NCBI GenBank assembly: GCA_900765525.1
Contig: CAAFRY010000167.1
Location: 1 to 7,827, forward strand
DNA length: 7,827 nucleotides
Source of the DNA: an uncultured Blautia sp.
GTDB lineage: Bacteria > Bacillota > Clostridia > Lachnospirales > Lachnospiraceae
Direction of reading: 5' to 3'
The notes under the pieces were generated by a model. That model saw only the letters and a program-made list of their open reading frames with translations, was not told the origin of the DNA and made no database searches. Below are positions 5,736 to 7,827 of this stretch, piece after piece. Numbering within the stretch: the stretch's first letter is position 1; every line of letters starts with the position of its first letter. A program made the position numbers and the translations under genes.

Positions 5736-6740
5736 TTACAGCAGGAAATGTTCCCGCAAATCCTGGAATTCCAGAATAAATCTGCAGCCCTCCCCTGGCT
5801 TTGATTCTGCCTTTATCCCTATATGCAGCAGCCTCCCTATTTCCCGTACAAAGTACAAGCCCATCCCCGTAGAACGATAATCTCCTTTCCGGTGATTTCT
5901 GCCCACAAATCCTTTCTCAAAAATGTAGGGCAAATCCTCCGGAGCAATGCCCAGTCCCTTATCCTCTATCACAAGAATGGCTTTTCCTTCTCCCCGGCTC
6001 CTGGCAGAAAAAGTCAATACAGGCTCTTTATCCCGGTATTTTACTGCATTCTGCACCAGTTGGTCCAAAAGGTAAACCAGCCACCGCTTATCCGTGTATA
6101 CCTCCACTCCCTCTGCATCCACTGAAATCCTGAAACCATGATGGATAAGAAAGTAGGATTGGTTCTTCACCGTCTCCCTCACCGCCTCCTTTAAGGAGAT
6201 TTTTTCGAATCGCACGTCATGTTCCGGCTTCTGCAGCTTACTCCCCATCATAACCGTATGAATCAGAGTCTCCAGCCTGGCTATACAGTCTCCCATTTCC
6301 TTTCTAAGCTCTTCCTGTTCGTTTCTCTCATTCATCAGCTTCAGGGAAGCCAAAGGCAGCTTGGCCTCGTGAGACCACTTGGCAATATAGTCAATCAGCT
6401 CTTCCTGTTTTATGCCGGACTTCTCCAGTATTTCCTGCTTCTCCTGTTCCTTCCGGACCAAATAGGCTGCCTCCCTGGTTCCTAAAATCCGGGTAAGCTC
6501 CTGCCTGGAAAATTGGGAAATCTCTTTTTCTCCCTCCAGGATGCTTCCCTGGCGCCTCCATCTCAGTACATCCCGGACTGCCAGCCAAAAACCTCCCAGA
6601 AAAAGCAGCAAATCTAAATAAATCAAATCCTGGATATATAAATGGGAAGCACATAAAACCCCCAGATACAGATTCAGGCACAAAGCAAAAAGCCCTGCGC
6701 ATAAATATCCTTTTCCTCTTTCCTTCCAATAAACCTTCAT
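5736..6740 (-). CDS. BceS-type intramembrane-sensing histidine kinase
   Basis: A 334-residue kinase that should phosphorylate the response regulator encoded just upstream. Two N-terminal transmembrane helices (about 12-31 and 38-56) are joined by a loop of only a few residues. It therefore has no extracytoplasmic sensor, which is the mark of kinases that depend on a Bce-type transporter for sensing. The catalytic core is complete: H-box WSHEAKLPLASL with phospho-acceptor His124, N-box DQLVQNAVKY with Asn231, G1 box EDKGLGI (259-265), F-box region PYIFEKGF, and G2 box STGMGLYFV (290-298). The ATG at 6740 overlaps the regulator stop as ATGA, with AAAGGGG about 11 nt upstream; an in-frame GTG at 6779 inside the regulator gene is less likely. 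A weak 5-bp hairpin (5720-5734) without a U tract follows the stop, so read-through into the transporter genes is possible. Confidence 0.93.
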   Translation of the reverse strand: MKVYWKERGKGYLCAGLFALCLNLYLGVLCASHLYIQDLIYLDLLLFLGGFWLAVRDVLRWRRQGSILEGEKEISQFSRQELTRILGTREAAYLVRKEQEKQEILEKSGIKQEELIDYIAKWSHEAKLPLASLKLMNERNEQEELRKEMGDCIARLETLIHTVMMGSKLQKPEHDVRFEKISLKEAVRETVKNQSYFLIHHGFRISVDAEGVEVYTDKRWLVYLLDQLVQNAVKYRDKEPVLTFSARSRGEGKAILVIEDKGLGIAPEDLPYIFEKGFVGRNHRKGDYRSTGMGLYFVREIGRLLHIGIKAESKPGEGCRFILEFQDLREHFLL

Positions 6741-7408
6741 TCCAGATAATACCCCTTTCCCTTTTTGGTGCCAATACACGGCAGTCCTCCTGTCTGGTCC
6801 GAAAGCTTGGTCCTAAGCCTGGAAACCAGTACGGTAAGAGAAGCGTCTGTCACATACTCATCCGTACTCCACAAATGCTGCATCAAGGTTTCCCTCTCCA
6901 CTACCCTGCCTCTGTTATCTGCCAGAAGACTGAGAATCTTGTTTTCCGACTTGGTAAGCTCCACAGCTTCTCCCCGATACAGAAGAATTCCCTGATTTCT
7001 GTCATATAAAAGTCCCTCCGCCAGGTATTCCCTTTCCTGCAGAGTGTATTCATAGGTTCTTCTCAGCAGAGAGCGAATCTTCACCAGCAGCAGTTCACTG
7101 TCAAAGGGTTTCTCTACATAATCATCTCCTCCTGAAACCATGGCCATAACCTTGTCCCCGTTCTGCTCTCTGCTGGAAAGAAAAAGAATGGGAATCCTGG
7201 ATACCTGACGGATTTTCCTGCACCAGTAAAATCCGTCATATTTAGGCAGGTTAATGTCAAGAAGCAGCAAATCTGCCCCCTGCTTTACACATTCCACATC
7301 CACCTGGGTAAAGTCCTCCAGATATTCAGCCTGAAATCCCCATCTCTGGCATAAACGGCAAATTTCACCTGCCAAAATTAAATCATCTTCCACCACTAAA
7401 ATCTTCAT
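6737..7408 (-). CDS. OmpR-family response regulator (BceR-type)
   Basis: A 223-residue regulator. The receiver domain (1-115) has the acidic pocket EDD (7-9), phospho-acceptor Asp51 in LLLLDINLPKYDG, the switch Ser79 in LFLSS, and Lys100 in VEKPF. The winged-helix DNA-binding domain (about 125-223) includes LTKSENKILSLL, the GRVVERETLMQHLW helix, the recognition region VTDASLTVLVSRLRTKL, and the wing GTKKGKGYYLE at the C-terminus. The start ATG at 7408 is preferred because GGGAG ends 6-7 nt upstream; the other in-frame ATG at 7414 directly abuts that site. It overlaps the kinase gene by 4 bases. It probably activates the ATPase/permease promoter when the transporter senses its peptide antibiotic. 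Confidence 0.94.
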   Translation of the reverse strand: MKILVVEDDLILAGEICRLCQRWGFQAEYLEDFTQVDVECVKQGADLLLLDINLPKYDGFYWCRKIRQVSRIPILFLSSREQNGDKVMAMVSGGDDYVEKPFDSELLLVKIRSLLRRTYEYTLQEREYLAEGLLYDRNQGILLYRGEAVELTKSENKILSLLADNRGRVVERETLMQHLWSTDEYVTDASLTVLVSRLRTKLSDQTGGLPCIGTKKGKGYYLE

Positions 7409-7448
7409 TATCATCTCCCGGATTTTTCCATGTTTTTACAGATAGTAC

Positions 7449-7503
7449 CCTCTCTGAACCAGGGCATGTATGCCCTTGTCCAGAGAGGATATAATGGTTC
7501 AGA
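7449..7503 (-). promoter_or_regulatory. Leader hairpin upstream of the response regulator with a competing stem
   Basis: CCTCTCTG (7449-7456) pairs with CAGAGAGG (7481-7488), and inside it AGGGCA (7461-7466) pairs with TGCCCT (7471-7476) around a TGTA loop. TCTGAACC (7453-7460) can instead pair with GGTTCAGA (7496-7503), which excludes the first stem. There is no U tract on either strand, so it is not a simple terminator. It lies 41-95 nt upstream of the start codon. It would be in the 5' leader if the promoter is near 7505-7530, where TAAAAT on the minus strand (7511-7506) could be a -10. Confidence 0.45.
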
Positions 7504-7559
7504 ATTATTTTACACGTTTCCCCAAAAAAATCCCAGAAAAAAAGCCAATATTGCAAAAA

Positions 7560-7570
7560 TGTTAGTAACA
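7560..7570. promoter_or_regulatory. TGTTA-G-TAACA palindrome, possible autoregulatory site
   Basis: A perfect inverted repeat with a one-base centre, about 150-160 bp upstream of the response regulator start. Its half-sites extend to ATGTTA (7559-7564) and TAACAG (7566-7571). These are the same hexamers seen upstream of the ATPase gene at 5658-5694, and at nearly the same distance from the start codon. Here the copies are inverted rather than direct, so a shared regulator is only a suggestion. Confidence 0.25.
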
Positions 7571-7577
7571 GTTCAGT

Positions 7578-7742
7578 CTAGTGCACTGGCACGTTCATTT
7601 TCAGCATAATGACGTAGAATGAATTTTCATTCTGCAAGGCGGAGGAATGAGGCGTAGTGGTGGCTACGTCGATTGACGACAACGCAGCAGATGGAAATTC
7701 AGGCAAGTCATTTGCTAAAATGTGAACGTGTCAGTACACTAG
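7578..7742. mobile_element. MITE-like element, 165 bp, with long imperfect terminal inverted repeats
   Basis: The left end CTAGTGCACTGGCACGTTCA (7578-7597) matches the reverse complement of the right end (CTAGTGTACTGACACGTTCA, 7742-7723) at 18 of 20 positions. Pairing continues with small gaps through TTTTCAGCATAATGAC versus ATTTTAGCAAATGAC, giving arms of about 35 bp. Both ends carry CTAG, which could be the terminus or a 4-bp target duplication. The interior has no ORF but holds further dyads: AGAATGAA/TTCATTCT (7616-7633), CGTAG/CTACG (7653-7668), and GACGTAG (7611-7617), which can also pair with CTACGTC (7664-7670). It is non-autonomous: no transposase is present in the window. Confidence 0.7.
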
Positions 7743-7827
7743 GTCTGCGCACTTGCTGCGCTGACCGTAAGAACATGATTCAGGAGGCAAAATCCCATCG
7801 CCGTAGGCGATTTTGCATGGATTTTGC
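7743..7827. repeat. Noncoding edge segment with competing hairpins
   Basis: There is no gene here. GCAAAAT (7787-7793) pairs with ATTTTGC (7810-7816) around a CGCC/GGCG stem (7799-7809) with a GTA loop. Alternatively GCAAAATCCCAT (7787-7798) pairs with ATGGATTTTGC (7817-7827) with one bulged C. GATTTTGC is also present twice as a direct repeat (7809-7816, 7820-7827). The element is cut by the window edge, so its full form is unknown. Confidence 0.4.

Noticed and set aside
6741..6779. Kinase start at the GTG at 6779, whose surrounding bases (GTGTATTGGCAC) resemble the MITE terminus
   Set aside because: These bases encode the conserved C-terminal IGTKKGKGYYLE of the response regulator, so the likeness to the repeat end is coincidental. 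The ATG at 6740 with ATGA overlap is the better start.
7490..7495. Perfect TATAAT on the plus strand as a promoter -10
   Set aside because: No acceptable -35 lies 16-18 bp upstream and no gene follows on the plus strand. It falls between the arms of the leader dyad, so it is probably fortuitous.
1..7827. CRISPR arrays, tRNA or rRNA genes, phage genes
   Set aside because: I saw no regularly spaced repeats, no cloverleaf-like or rRNA-like segments, and no structural or integrase genes anywhere in the window.

Overview
The window looks like a chromosomal stretch from a low-to-mid GC Gram-positive anaerobe. It is most likely a Clostridia/Lachnospiraceae relative (Blautia, Mediterraneibacter and similar genera). 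This is an inference from strong AGGAGG-type ribosome binding sites, the style of the proteins (AraC/cupin regulator, clostridial-type HicA, BceRS-BceAB module) and the intergenic repeats; no taxonomic marker gene is present.

Layout. Positions 1-212 hold dyad-rich noncoding DNA, including a strong terminator for a small minus-strand gene (213-353, 46 aa, unknown function, aromatic/Arg-rich C-terminus). That gene is divergent from an AraC-family regulator (484-1344). Between them lies a 7-bp direct repeat with a 21-bp period, a plausible AraC-type operator. A short remnant of a repeat terminus covers the araC stop codon. A membrane-anchored FKBP-type prolyl isomerase follows (1509-2036). Next is a HicAB toxin-antitoxin locus: hicA (2134-2330) appears frameshifted by one missing base near its 5' end, while hicB (2373-2777) is intact. 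A bidirectional terminator (2788-2845) separates this plus-strand block from a minus-strand operon.

The minus-strand block, in transcription order, is an OmpR-type response regulator (7408-6737), a short two-TM histidine kinase (6740-5736), an ABC ATPase (5523-4768) and a 10-TM FtsX-like permease with a roughly 210-residue extracytoplasmic domain (4771-2861). The gene pairs RR/HK and ATPase/permease each overlap by the 4 bases ATGA. This is a classical Bce-type antimicrobial peptide sensing and detoxification module. The permease is expected to act as both transporter and sensor, signalling through the intramembrane kinase to the regulator, which activates the ATPase/permease promoter. Candidate regulator sites (TAACAT/TAACAG) occur about 150-170 bp upstream of both the ATPase and the regulator.

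The right end (7415-7827) has no gene. It contains a strong leader hairpin with a competing alternative stem, a 165-bp MITE-like element with long imperfect terminal inverted repeats, and another dyad at the edge. No obviously new multi-gene system is present. The most unusual items are the frameshifted hicA next to an intact hicB, the AraC/small-peptide divergent pair, the MITE and its remnant, and the RNA structures that can fold in alternative ways.
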